DNA of 64,000 bases from Alteromonas marina (GTDB taxonomy: Bacteria > Pseudomonadota > Gammaproteobacteria > Enterobacterales > Alteromonadaceae). The translations under genes were made by a program, and so were the position numbers. The notes under the pieces are model-generated. The model saw only the letters and a list, made by a program, of their open reading frames with translations. It was not told the origin of the DNA and made no database searches. Below, one piece after another: positions 28,124 to 36,997 of the stretch; within the stretch, counting starts at the first letter, position 1, and the number at the start of each line of letters is the position of its first letter. The stretch covers positions 1 to 64,000 of the forward strand of contig NZ_JWLW01000015.1 of assembly GCF_000808575.1 (NCBI RefSeq). Reading direction: 5' to 3'.

Positions 28124-28548
28124 GTGTTTCTCCAGGTACGGTATAGTTATGGATTTTGAAAACGCGAAAACTTTAACTGAGGTAGATGACACATTTGTTA
28201 CATTAAGTCGCTGTAACAAAAGTTTCATAGAAAAAGTTCAATTTTGGGCTAGAAAATACGCTTGCAAGACTCTCTCTGGCAACTGGAAATTTGTTTTTCG
28301 TATAGTTTTCAAAGCTTAATTGGTAAACGTTTGAATTTTTTGGCCGGACGTGAACTTTATTTATTACCGACACCATCTCTCATTCAATCGTAATTATTTT
28401 GCCGATTGGTAATGCACCTTTCTGATTTATGACGTAATTATGACATTATGGGTAAAGAAAAACGGACTTTTAAAGAGACTTTAGCCAAAAACTCGTTGAT
28501 TCATGTAGCGGCATTAGATTGGTTTGCGTTGTTTTGAAAGGGCATTTA
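28124..28548. other. Intergenic region upstream of the lipoprotein-receptor operon
   Basis: This 425-nt AT-rich gap holds the putative Pho-box promoter of the lipoprotein gene near its left end (28170-28203). Two plus-oriented half sites, CTGTAAC and GTTTCAT, lie at 28211-28228. No clear terminator for the upstream pstS-like gene was found. No coding frame is convincing. Confidence 0.5.
28170..28203 (-). promoter_or_regulatory. Putative Pho-box promoter of the lipoprotein-receptor operon
   Basis: On the minus strand, ATGTAAC-AAAT-GTGTCAT (28203-28186) matches the two PhoB half sites CTGTCAT at 10 of 14 positions. It is followed after exactly 10 nt by TAAAGT (28175-28170) as a -10. The match is weaker than at the other two sites, but the geometry is identical. 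The transcript would have a leader of about 40 nt. Confidence 0.5.
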
Positions 28549-29580
28549 TTATTCATCAAGCAATCGGCGTTGGCGTACCAATACATCTTCACGGATGGGG
28601 AAATAGCCGTCTCTTAACACCTGCTGCTGCCCTTCCTGTGACAGTATATAGCGCAAAAACTCCCTTTCCAAAGTAGGTAACGGCTCACCGGGTTTTTTAT
28701 TTATCACTAAATAAAGAAAACGGGCAAACGGATACGTTTCGTTGCGCACCGTATCAATTGAAAGAGGGATTAAGCTGTCTAGCGCATTACCTAATGGCAG
28801 AGCGCGAACTCCTGCGGTTTTATAACCGTAAGCGGCATAGCCAATCGCGCCTGTACCGCTGGCCACAGACAATACTACAGATGCAGAGCCAGGTTGCTCG
28901 TTTACCGTATTCTTAAAGTCACCATCGCACAGCGCCATCACTTTAAACAAGCCGTAAGTACCCGATACTGAATTTCGACCGTACAGCCTGATAGGAGAAC
29001 GATAGTCTATATCGTCAACGCCGAGCTGAGACCAATTGGTAATGGCTGTATCGCTGCCACAAAACTGGGTTTCAGAAAACACCGCGTCAACTTGCTCAAG
29101 GGTCATACCCGGCAGCGGATTTCGTCTATCCACAAAAATGGCGATGGCATCCATTGCCACCTTTAATACCGTAGGCGGGTAACCGTGGGTTCGTGTAAAA
29201 TCCCGTATTTCACTGGGTTTTAGTTCTCTGCTCATAGGGCCTATGGTGGCAGTACCTTCAATAAGTGCCGGTGGAGCGGTAGATGAACCGGACGCCTGTA
29301 TTTGAAAGCCGACCTGAGGATATAGGGTTTTGAATTCCTGTGACCAAAAGGTCATTAAGTTTGCCAGCGTGTCTGAGCCAACAGAGGATATTTTTCCTGC
29401 CACCCCAGGCTTGCGTTCATAGGCAGGTACTTGATAGCGACCAGAAGCAGCTGACGAACTTTGAGTATTTTGAGAATTAGCCAGGGTTCCAAGTGGTAAC
29501 AATAAGCCTATTACTAAAAGTAACGTTGAAAGGCGATAGCGTTGCCCTTTCATCTTGTCATGCTTTTTGCTCACCAACAC
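28549..29580 (-). CDS. PstS-family phosphate-binding periplasmic protein
   Basis: The protein is about 343 residues with a signal peptide around LSTLLLVIGLLLPLGTLA. The binding fold shows GSDTLANLMTFW, then ASGSSTAPPALIEGTATIGPMSREL and a GRNSVSGTYGLF segment, the phosphate-binding loops of PstS-like proteins. I prefer the GTG at 29580, six nt behind an AGAGG site; GTG 29574 and ATG 29553 are alternatives that keep the signal peptide. It follows phoR by 16 nt and is probably co-transcribed with phoB and phoR. No pstC, pstA, pstB or phoU genes follow, so it may serve sensing, or an ABC transporter encoded elsewhere. Confidence 0.85.
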   Translation of the reverse strand: MLVSKKHDKMKGQRYRLSTLLLVIGLLLPLGTLANSQNTQSSSAASGRYQVPAYERKPGVAGKISSVGSDTLANLMTFWSQEFKTLYPQVGFQIQASGSSTAPPALIEGTATIGPMSRELKPSEIRDFTRTHGYPPTVLKVAMDAIAIFVDRRNPLPGMTLEQVDAVFSETQFCGSDTAITNWSQLGVDDIDYRSPIRLYGRNSVSGTYGLFKVMALCDGDFKNTVNEQPGSASVVLSVASGTGAIGYAAYGYKTAGVRALPLGNALDSLIPLSIDTVRNETYPFARFLYLVINKKPGEPLPTLEREFLRYILSQEGQQQVLRDGYFPIREDVLVRQRRLLDE

Positions 29581-29596
29581 TTCTCGCCTCTTAGGG

Positions 29597-30898
29597 TTAC
29601 AGTTGCTCTGCAATCAACTCGTTATCCAGCACAAACGAGAAATTGCTGCCCTCACCCAATGTACTGGTTATATCTAAACGGGAATTATGATGACTTAGTA
29701 CATGTTTTACAATGGAAAGACCTAAGCCTGAACCGCCTGTCTTACGTGAACGTGCTTTATCCACGCGATAAAAGCGTTCGGTAAGGCGGTTAAGGTGATT
29801 TGGCTCAATACCATCACCGTTATCTACCACAGAAAATTGCGCGCCATTTGGTTTACGTTGCCAATACACATTAATTTCACCACCTGCTGGGGTGTAGTGA
29901 ACCGCATTGAAAACCAGGTTTGAACACGCGCTTCGAAGCTCAGTTTCCACGCCAAAAACATAGAGTTCTTTATCGATGTGGAAGTTTATTGTGTGGTTTT
30001 TCTCTTTGTTAAGCGCCTGCGCTTCTCTTTCCACTTGCGCAAGGACCACAGGAATATTCACAACATTTTCGTAGATGCGCTCCGAACTTGCTTCAATGCG
30101 CGACAACACCAGCAAATCTTCTATCAAGTTTTGCATACGGTGGGTTTGCGATGTCATTTCTTTCATCGCTTTTTGCATGAATGGATCGGAGTCTTCATCA
30201 ATAGGAAGAATTTCAAGGTATCCGTTAATGACCGTTAGCGGCGTACGCAATTCATGAGACACATTTGCCACAAAGTCCTTACGCATTTCTTCAAGCTGGG
30301 ACACCCGCGTTATGTCACGGGCAATCAGCAATAGATGCTCATCGCCATAAGGCATAATCCGGTATTCAAAGGTTTTGTTGGGGTTAGTAGGCGACGGTAC
30401 TTCAATGGGGTATTTATAATTCCCTGCATGAAAGTACTGAATAAACTCCGGATGGCGCAACAAGTTGTCGATTCGACGCCCTGAGTCTTGCGGCCATTTA
30501 AGCCCTAAATCCAAGCGAGCAAGGCGGTTACACCAAATAATGCAGGCCTTAGCATCAACCACTACCGCCGCATCAGGCAAGGCTTCAGACCCCTCTCTAA
30601 AGCGCTTTACCAATTCACCAAGTTCTTTACGCTTATTGCGGTTACGACGCTGAAGGTAATAAATCCCTTCATAAATATGTTCCCACACGCCACGCACGGT
30701 TGGTGGAGACATTTTACGACTATGCCATAACCAGCGATTTAGCTTGTAAAGATGCCAGTAGTTAAATAGCAGTAGCAGCGTTGCGCCAATAGCAACGGCA
30801 AACAGCATATCATCCAAATACCACCCTACCAGCGCAAAAACCACAAGGAATAGCACTAAGCGCAATGTACTTCTCAACCAGGAGAACGGGTAATACAT
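29597..30898 (-). CDS. phoR: Phosphate regulon sensor kinase PhoR
   Basis: The 433-residue protein matches E. coli PhoR (431) in length and layout: two N-terminal membrane helices (about 10-48), a basic linker, a PAS domain (about 95-200), HisKA with His215 in NVSHELRTPL, and HATPase_c with NLVFNAVHY and GGSGLGLSIV. It has no sizeable periplasmic loop, consistent with sensing phosphate through the Pst-PhoU complex. It phosphorylates PhoB, encoded 100 nt upstream on the same strand. Confidence 0.95.
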   Translation of the reverse strand: MYYPFSWLRSTLRLVLFLVVFALVGWYLDDMLFAVAIGATLLLLFNYWHLYKLNRWLWHSRKMSPPTVRGVWEHIYEGIYYLQRRNRNKRKELGELVKRFREGSEALPDAAVVVDAKACIIWCNRLARLDLGLKWPQDSGRRIDNLLRHPEFIQYFHAGNYKYPIEVPSPTNPNKTFEYRIMPYGDEHLLLIARDITRVSQLEEMRKDFVANVSHELRTPLTVINGYLEILPIDEDSDPFMQKAMKEMTSQTHRMQNLIEDLLVLSRIEASSERIYENVVNIPVVLAQVEREAQALNKEKNHTINFHIDKELYVFGVETELRSACSNLVFNAVHYTPAGGEINVYWQRKPNGAQFSVVDNGDGIEPNHLNRLTERFYRVDKARSRKTGGSGLGLSIVKHVLSHHNSRLDITSTLGEGSNFSFVLDNELIAEQL

Positions 30899-30998
30899 GA
30901 AATAGCTCGCGTTGTTAAAGGTGGAATTGGGCGCATGCCCAGATGGCGCTGCGGCATCAAGGGAATAACACCATGTTACTCCCTAAACACTACATTTA

Positions 30999-31688
30999 TT
31001 ACAGCTTAGTAGAAAAACGGTAACCCGCGCCGCGTACTGTCTGGATCATAGCATCATGTCCGTGGCGAGAGATAGCTTTGCGTAGACGTCGAATATGTAC
31101 ATCTACCGTTCTGTCTTCTACATACACATTGGTTCCCCAAACATTATCTAGCAGTAACTCTCGGCTATAAACACGTTCTGGGTGCGTCATAAAGAAGTGC
31201 AACAACTTAAATTCAGTTGGCCCCATGTCTAACGGCTCTTCATTCGCCATTACGCGATGTGATACCGGCTCAAGTTTTAGGCCATTAAATTCAATGGGCT
31301 CCTCGCTTGATGTAGGCGTTACTCTTCGCATCACTGCTTTTATTCTTGCCACAAGCTCTTTCGGCGAGAATGGTTTAGTCACGTAGTCATCAGCACCAGC
31401 ATCTAACCCACGAATTTTGTCTTCTTCTTCGCCACGGGCCGTAAGCATGATAACGGGAATGTCACGAGTAAACTCGTGCTGCTTTAAACTTTTAGCTAGC
31501 TGTACACCGCTTCCTCCCGGCAACATCCAATCTAATAAGATTAAATCTGGGTAAGGTTCGCAAATTTTTTCTTGCGCGATGTCGAAATCTTCGGCTTCAA
31601 TTATGTTAAAACCAGACTGCTCAAGCACAAACTTAAGCATTTCACGGATAGGCGCTTCGTCCTCAACCACCAACACTGTACGAGACAT
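30999..31688 (-). CDS. phoB: Phosphate regulon response regulator PhoB
   Basis: The 229-residue protein equals E. coli PhoB in length. The receiver domain has Asp53 in [10 protein letters not shown] and ends in TKPFSPKEL. The winged-helix output domain contains the nearly invariant [20 protein letters not shown] and [20 protein letters not shown], so DNA specificity should be the classical Pho box. I chose the ATG at 31688, with AGGA 8 nt upstream, over one six codons earlier. It opens the phoB-phoR-pstS-like unit and has a Pho box in its own promoter. Confidence 0.97.
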   Translation of the reverse strand: MSRTVLVVEDEAPIREMLKFVLEQSGFNIIEAEDFDIAQEKICEPYPDLILLDWMLPGGSGVQLAKSLKQHEFTRDIPVIMLTARGEEEDKIRGLDAGADDYVTKPFSPKELVARIKAVMRRVTPTSSEEPIEFNGLKLEPVSHRVMANEEPLDMGPTEFKLLHFFMTHPERVYSRELLLDNVWGTNVYVEDRTVDVHIRRLRKAISRHGHDAMIQTVRGAGYRFSTKL

Positions 31689-31720
31689 CGTAATATTCCT
31701 GCTCATTTTTAAACGCCGTT

Positions 31721-31774
31721 ATTATTAATGTGGTCTGTGACAGTTTTATTAAAACGATTACATTAATGTGTCAA
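31721..31774 (-). promoter_or_regulatory. phoB promoters: Pho box and an overlapping sigma70-like promoter
   Basis: The Pho box TTTTAATAAAACTGTCAC (31754-31737, minus) matches the consensus at 15 of 18 positions. It is followed after 10 nt by -10 AATAAT (31726-31721). A second promoter, TTGACA (31774-31769) with a 17-nt spacer and TAATAA (31751-31746), has its -10 inside the Pho box. That layout would give low constitutive phoB expression that switches to the PhoB-activated start. Confidence 0.75.
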
Positions 31775-31953
31775 GTTTAATACGTTTATAAAACACGCGA
31801 CGCACAAAGTTTGAGCATAGAATCTTGTTTATTCATACGATTGCGCATATTCTTGGTTTGTCTTAAATTTCAACGTGTATGTAATTTATAACGACTATCT
31901 CGCCATGGTGTGGGTATCATCAAAAGTCTGAAGTAACAGGGGTATGTTTTTCT

Positions 31954-33687
31954 ATGGCTGCGGTCAAGACGGGGTTATCGAGGAAGCTTTTAGCAAGGGT
32001 ACTGTCTGTATACTTTGCCCTCACACTGCTTGTGACAATAGGACAAATCTTTACTGAATATCTCAGCACAAAAAATCACGTTGAAGGCGAGCTGCAAACC
32101 CTGAAAAACACCTTTTCTTCAAGCCTGACTCGCGCCTTGTGGGAGTTAAATAATGATCAGGTCCGCGCTATTGCTGAAGGATTAATGTCACTGCCTATTG
32201 TTGAAGGACTTCAAGTACGCGGTGAGAATGGCAACTACATTGCAGAGTATGGCATTCGTGCGCAACGCTCACCCGCACCTGTTGATCAAGAACTCATAGA
32301 AGATCACGCCGGCGGCGTTTTTAGCTATAGCTTTCCATTGGTGTTTAAATTCTCTGGGCGCGAATCTACCGTTGGCGATGTCACCTTGTATTCGAGCTTC
32401 GACACTATTTTTAGTCGTATTGAAGTGGGCGTGTTTTTTCTCATCGGTAACGCATTGGTAAAAACCACTTTTCTTGTCTTCTTATTCATGACCGCATTTC
32501 GCACCATGCTTTCTGAACCGCTGCAAACCATTACTGAGCAAATGGGTAACTTCGATCCGCAACATCCAGAGGAGAGTAAACTCAGCATAAAACTCGATGA
32601 TGACAACGAGCTATTACAGCTTAAGGAATCTTACAACCACGTTATTGACGACCTTATTATTTCAAACAATAAGCTGAAAGACGCGCAGAATGAACTTACC
32701 CTCGCCAACAAGAAGCTAGACGACCAAAACCTTATATTAGAACAAGAAGTGGCAAAGAAGACCGCATCTTTGTCTCAAATCATGCTCGACTTAGAGCAGC
32801 AAAAAGACGAACTTATTGCCCATCAACGAGAGCTTCGCCAGGAAAACGAAAACCGCCAGTACATAGAAGCTGAACTTCGCAAACGCAACCAAGAACTCGC
32901 CAGTTCAATGGATACGCTTCATCAAGCACAAGAACAATTGGTTGAATCAGAGCGCATGGCCTCACTAGGCGGCCTTGTTGCGGGTATAGCGCATGACGTT
33001 AACACGCCCCTAGGGGTGAGCGTTACCGCAGCCAGTTTTCTTCAAGAGCGACTGAACAACTTAAAGACCGACTTTCAAGATAAAAGCCTGACCAGTAAGA
33101 ATATGGCAAGCTTTATTGACGAGGCTGAGCAAACTGCACTCTTACTTTTGAGTAATTTAGAGCGGGCATCCGACCTTATTGCTAGCTTTAAACAAGTGGC
33201 CGTTGACCAAACTAGTGAAACCGAACGCGAGTTTGTTTTAGGTGATTACATTAACGAGATCATTCAGTCGTTAAAACCAAGCTTCAAGCATACTGAACAT
33301 CAAATTAACGTATCCTGCCCCGACAATTTAGTTGTAACCTGTGCACCCGGCGCCATCGCGCAAATTGTCACCAATATGGTTGTTAACTCAATCACACATG
33401 GATTTGAAGATAAGACAGCCGGAACTATAACATTGGATGTGAAAGAAGCTGGCGAAAACGTTGTGGTTCAATACAGCGACGACGGTAGGGGCTTAGGTGA
33501 AGAAGAGCTAGGAAAATTGTTTGATGCGTTCTTTACCACCAAACGTGCGGAAGGTGGCAGTGGTCTGGGCACACATATTATGTATAACCTGGTTACCCAG
33601 TCACTTCAAGGCCATATCGAAGCTGACAGCCCCCCCGGCAACGGCTTGCATTACACTATCCGGTTTCCTAAGAAAACGCACGCTTAG
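31954..33687 (+). CDS. Membrane sensor histidine kinase with long coiled coil (orphan)
   Basis: The 577-residue protein has membrane helices at about 12-32 and 165-188 enclosing a periplasmic sensor domain of about 130 residues. A HAMP-like region and a long coiled coil (about 225-330) follow. The kinase core has His347 in GIAHDVNTPLG, an N box in TNMVVNSITHGF, and GGSGLGTHIMYNLV. The His-Asp-Val-Asn-Thr-Pro H box marks the HPK4-like subgroup rather than the SHELRTP type. No receiver or regulator gene is adjacent. It is read divergently from phoB, but nothing else links it to phosphate. Confidence 0.87.
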   Translation: MAAVKTGLSRKLLARVLSVYFALTLLVTIGQIFTEYLSTKNHVEGELQTLKNTFSSSLTRALWELNNDQVRAIAEGLMSLPIVEGLQVRGENGNYIAEYGIRAQRSPAPVDQELIEDHAGGVFSYSFPLVFKFSGRESTVGDVTLYSSFDTIFSRIEVGVFFLIGNALVKTTFLVFLFMTAFRTMLSEPLQTITEQMGNFDPQHPEESKLSIKLDDDNELLQLKESYNHVIDDLIISNNKLKDAQNELTLANKKLDDQNLILEQEVAKKTASLSQIMLDLEQQKDELIAHQRELRQENENRQYIEAELRKRNQELASSMDTLHQAQEQLVESERMASLGGLVAGIAHDVNTPLGVSVTAASFLQERLNNLKTDFQDKSLTSKNMASFIDEAEQTALLLLSNLERASDLIASFKQVAVDQTSETEREFVLGDYINEIIQSLKPSFKHTEHQINVSCPDNLVVTCAPGAIAQIVTNMVVNSITHGFEDKTAGTITLDVKEAGENVVVQYSDDGRGLGEEELGKLFDAFFTTKRAEGGSGLGTHIMYNLVTQSLQGHIEADSPPGNGLHYTIRFPKKTHA

Positions 33688-33815
33688 CTCTCCTATTTAT
33701 TTTCAATCTGTAAAGCGTGCGGTAGGCGCACTTTTTAGAGCCAGTTATTCAATTGCATCGCAAGTATTCCGTTGGTACGCTTGCGCCCTATTTTTATCAA
33801 GAGAATGCTTACACT

Positions 33816-34727
33816 ATGTGGTTTAAAAATGTAAAAGCCTATCAAATAACTCAGCCGTTATCGCTAGACGAGGGTGATTTAGAACGTGCGCTTAACGAAC
33901 ACGCTTTTCGCCCATGCGGCAGCCAGGATTTAGCAACCATGGGGTTCGCCTCTCCGTTTTCTCAGGCGGGTAAGCAAGGCACAATGTTCCATGTTGTTCA
34001 ACAGCGTTTTTGGATAACCCTAAAAAAACAAGAAAAGATTTTGCCCGGTGCAGTGGTAAATGCCGAGCTTGATGAAATGGTGGCTAAGATTGAAATGGAA
34101 ACGGGCTCGCCCGTTGGTAAAAAAGCCAAAGCAGATCTTAAACAAGAAATTCAAACACGTCTGTTACCTCAGGCATTTACAAAAAATACCTATACCCACG
34201 GTTTTATTTCGCTTGCTGACAACTTAGTTGTGGTTGACGCTTCATCTGATGGCAAAGCAGAAGCCTTTTTGGCCATGGTAAGAAAAGCCATAGGCTCACT
34301 TCCAGTAGTGCCATTTACGCGCAGAAGCCTTCAAAGCGAGCTTACGCACTGGGTTACTGAGTCAACGCCTGAAGGTGTAGGGCTGCTTGAAGAAGCTGAA
34401 CTTAAATCTACCGATGACACCGGCAGCGTTATTCGCTGTAAGAACCAGCCGCTTGATAGCGAAGAAATCAGTATTCACCTTGATGCAGGTAAGCTGGTCC
34501 AAAAGGTCGCATTCGAATATGCAGAGACGTTAACGGCTATTATGTGTGAGGATGGCGCCATCAAACGTGTTAAGTTCACCGATCGCATTAAAGAAGAAAC
34601 TGACGATGTACCAAAAGATCAGGTTGAAGCGCGCCTTGATGCAGAGTTCGCGCTTATGTCAGCTGAAATTTGTACACTGCTTAACTTCCTTCGCGGAGCG
34701 CTTAATCTTAACGACGATAGTTTATAA
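33816..34727 (+). CDS. rdgC: Recombination-associated protein RdgC
   Basis: The 303-residue product equals E. coli RdgC in length and starts with the typical MWFKNVKAYQIT. It contains FRPCGSQDLATMGF and the conserved GFISLADNLVVVDASS segment. RdgC is a nucleoid-associated ring that binds double-stranded DNA and limits RecA loading. I chose the ATG at 33816 from the family start; an upstream extension of 21 codons is not conserved in kind. It is monocistronic with a strong terminator. Confidence 0.95.
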   Translation: MWFKNVKAYQITQPLSLDEGDLERALNEHAFRPCGSQDLATMGFASPFSQAGKQGTMFHVVQQRFWITLKKQEKILPGAVVNAELDEMVAKIEMETGSPVGKKAKADLKQEIQTRLLPQAFTKNTYTHGFISLADNLVVVDASSDGKAEAFLAMVRKAIGSLPVVPFTRRSLQSELTHWVTESTPEGVGLLEEAELKSTDDTGSVIRCKNQPLDSEEISIHLDAGKLVQKVAFEYAETLTAIMCEDGAIKRVKFTDRIKEETDDVPKDQVEARLDAEFALMSAEICTLLNFLRGALNLNDDSL

Positions 34728-34784
34728 GCGAGCGACAAGTAAGTAACAAGTAAAGCAAGAAAGGTAGCCTAGCACTATCGAAAA

Positions 34785-34816
34785 AGCCTAATTACCTTAG
34801 GGTAGTTAGGCTTTTT
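34785..34816 (+). terminator. rdgC terminator
   Basis: The stem GCCTAATTACC / GGTAGTTAGGC with one G-U pair and a TTAG loop is flanked by A5 and T5. It could act in both directions. Confidence 0.9.
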
Positions 34817-34947
34817 ATTAGGCCCTGTTAATTAACTTACTTGTTTGAACTGGCAACTGTCATGTAGCACAAATAATTCCAAGCTTTTTTTCTGGGCCTT
34901 TTTCCTAACTTTTGCAAGAAAGTTTGCAAGAAAGTTGCCCAATCGCT

Positions 34948-35511
34948 TTAAGTGGGATAGTGAATAACCACAATAAAGCGCGTTTCTCCTTCTTCATCTC
35001 GATAACCATGAGGCTGATCTGCATGCAATAGACACTGTTCTTGCGCCTTAAAGGTTTGCCATTCACCGTCTTGCAAAACCCCTAACTGTCCTTCTAATAC
35101 ATGAATATGTTCGGTAACACCTATTTGATGCGCCGAAGAGTGCTGCTCATGAAAGTCCGTTAAGCATAGTTCAAACATTTCAAACTGGGTGGCTGGATTA
35201 AACGGAAATAGCGTTTTAATGGTTACGTTCGGGTCATTAGCGAATTTGTTATCGACGTCTTGAGACGAAGGCTCGATGCTTTCGTTTGACAAAAAGGAAG
35301 AAAACGAGCACTCAAGACCTGTGGCTATCTTCCACAAGGTGGCGATTGTGGGACTAGACTCGCCTCGTTCTATTTGCCCCAACATGGCTTTAGACACGCC
35401 CGTCAACTGTGCTGTTTTATCAAGTGAAAGCCCCCTAACCTTGCGAATAGACTTCATGTGCTGTGCAATACTTTTTGAGATAGCAGAAGGCTGCGCATTC
35501 GCTTTTGTCAT
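34948..35511 (-). CDS. XRE-family regulator with C-terminal cupin domain
   Basis: The 187-residue protein has an N-terminal helix-turn-helix (about 14-70, with LSLDKTAQLTGVSKAMLGQIERG) and a cupin effector domain (about 110-185, with HIHVLEGQLGVL and HADQPHGY). It belongs to the HTH-cupin group that often controls a neighbouring transporter or amine-catabolic gene. It is divergent from the BenE-like transporter. Two matching palindromes lie between them, so it very likely represses both. Confidence 0.88.
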   Translation of the reverse strand: MTKANAQPSAISKSIAQHMKSIRKVRGLSLDKTAQLTGVSKAMLGQIERGESSPTIATLWKIATGLECSFSSFLSNESIEPSSQDVDNKFANDPNVTIKTLFPFNPATQFEMFELCLTDFHEQHSSAHQIGVTEHIHVLEGQLGVLQDGEWQTFKAQEQCLLHADQPHGYRDEEGETRFIVVIHYPT

Positions 35512-35552
35512 TTAATGAAGGCCTTTTTTCGTCGCTTATGTTAATAAAGTAG

Positions 35553-35606
35553 TTGTGCGCTATAACGCACAAATGTTAAGTTGTTTAGTGTACGTTATAG
35601 CGCACA
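35553..35606. promoter_or_regulatory. Twin operator palindromes in the XRE-cupin / transporter divergent promoter
   Basis: Two copies of the near-palindrome TGTGCGCTATAACGCACA lie at 35554-35571 and, inverted with one change (TGTACG), at 35589-35606. Their centres are 35 nt apart. The extended first copy is flanked by TT and AA, giving outer arms of TTGTGCG. They are the obvious binding sites for the adjacent XRE-cupin regulator; binding is inferred. Confidence 0.78.
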
Positions 35607-35695
35607 AAAAGGTAGAGTAGCACATTCGATAGACACTAAAAGCGTGTTTCATCGCTCAGCCGATTCCAAATCGAAATTCCATCACGAGGGTTTTC

Positions 35696-36886
35696 ATGAG
35701 TAAATGGAAGTTAAGTCATATCAGCGCAGGGCTAACCGCGGTTACAGTAGGTTACAGTAGTTCTGTTGTCATTATCATTGATGTAGCGCGTAAAGCCGGC
35801 GCCAGTGATAACATGGTAATAAGCTGGTTATTCGCGCTTGGGCTCGGTATGGGCATTACCTGCATTCTGTTCTCGTGGCTATCCAAACTGCCCGTTGTTA
35901 CCGCTTGGTCTACCCCTGGCGCGGCTTTTTTGTTAACCAGTATCGGTGACTACCGTTTAAGTGAAGCCATTGGTGCATTTATACTATGTGCCTTGCTTTC
36001 TCTTGTAACTGCGCAAAGCCGTAGCCTGCTCAAACAAATAAGTCGGATTCCCCCTGCAATCTCATCGGCGCTTTTGGCCGGCATTCTCTTACCTATATGC
36101 CTTGCGATATTCAGTGATGTTAATGACGCACCCTACTTAGTTGCGTTATTTATCGCGGCTTATTTAGTAGGAAGCCGACTATTTCCCCGCTATCTTATGC
36201 TGTTGTTGCTGGTCATGTCGGTGACCATTAGCTTTTTTATGAGTAGTGCAGATGGTGTGGTTGCTCTATCAAGCGACTCACCAGGGCTGACATCAATATT
36301 CACCCTGCCCGAGCCTATTTGGGTAACGCCCACTTTCTCACTGAGTGCTGCCATTGGATTAGCATTTCCCCTTTTTCTTATCACCACGCTTTCTCAAAAC
36401 TTGCCAGGCATAGCTATTCATCACGCCCATGGCTATACGCCCGACCACAAACCCATTTTGTCAGGCATTGCCATTGTTCAAGCCTTATTAGCACCTTTCG
36501 GTGGTTTTACCTTTAACTTAGCGGCGATAACGGCAGCGCTATGCATGGGCGAGCAAGCGGATGATGAAAAGTCACAGCGCTATAAAGCCGCTATAGCAGC
36601 GGGGGTGGCGTATTTGTTCATGGGGTTATTAGCGTCTGTGGTCGTTGCGCTATTTGTGAGTATGCCCAGTATCATTATTCATCTGCTTGCTGGACTAGCC
36701 CTATTAGCTACGCTGCAAGGAGCAGTGGTTCGCGCTATGGAAGTAGAGCATCACAGGGCTGCTGCTCTGCTTACCATGCTGTGTACGGCGTCTGGATTTA
36801 GTTTATATTCCATGACTTCAGCGGTGTGGGGATTAGGGTTAGGTTTATTGCTGCTTTACGTTCAAAAGAAGCCTGTTAGCGCGTAG
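35696..36886 (+). CDS. BenE-family (benzoate/H+ symporter-like) membrane transporter
   Basis: The 396-residue protein has about eleven or twelve hydrophobic helices. It also has BenE-family features: the N-terminal segment SAGLTAVTVGYSSSVVII, the TAWSTPGAAFL loop and the FGGFTFNLAAITAA motif. The family imports aromatic acids with protons, but no aromatic-degradation genes are nearby, so the substrate is open. The HTH-cupin partner suggests a small polar inducer. The ATG at 35696 follows a GAGGG ribosome site. Confidence 0.88.
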   Translation: MSKWKLSHISAGLTAVTVGYSSSVVIIIDVARKAGASDNMVISWLFALGLGMGITCILFSWLSKLPVVTAWSTPGAAFLLTSIGDYRLSEAIGAFILCALLSLVTAQSRSLLKQISRIPPAISSALLAGILLPICLAIFSDVNDAPYLVALFIAAYLVGSRLFPRYLMLLLLVMSVTISFFMSSADGVVALSSDSPGLTSIFTLPEPIWVTPTFSLSAAIGLAFPLFLITTLSQNLPGIAIHHAHGYTPDHKPILSGIAIVQALLAPFGGFTFNLAAITAALCMGEQADDEKSQRYKAAIAAGVAYLFMGLLASVVVALFVSMPSIIIHLLAGLALLATLQGAVVRAMEVEHHRAAALLTMLCTASGFSLYSMTSAVWGLGLGLLLLYVQKKPVSA

Positions 36887-36937
36887 CAGCATTTGTTTGC
36901 TTTGTGCCGTTTCATTGTCAGCTTTTCATAACGAAAA

Positions 36938-36975
36938 GGCCGGTACTGAAGTTATGCTTCAGTACCGGCCTTTGC
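36938..36975. terminator. Bidirectional terminator between transporter and HDOD genes
   Basis: A near-perfect stem of about 17 bp reads AAAGGCCGGTACTGAAG on its left side, with a short TTATG-type loop. It is flanked by A residues on the left and T residues on the right. It lies between two converging genes. Confidence 0.92.
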
Positions 36976-36997
36976 AGTATTTTTTAGCTTAAAACAC

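Noticed and set aside
28211..28228. Plus-oriented half sites CTGTAAC and GTTTCAT
   Set aside because: Only 5 of 7 matches each and no gene on the plus strand for them to drive.
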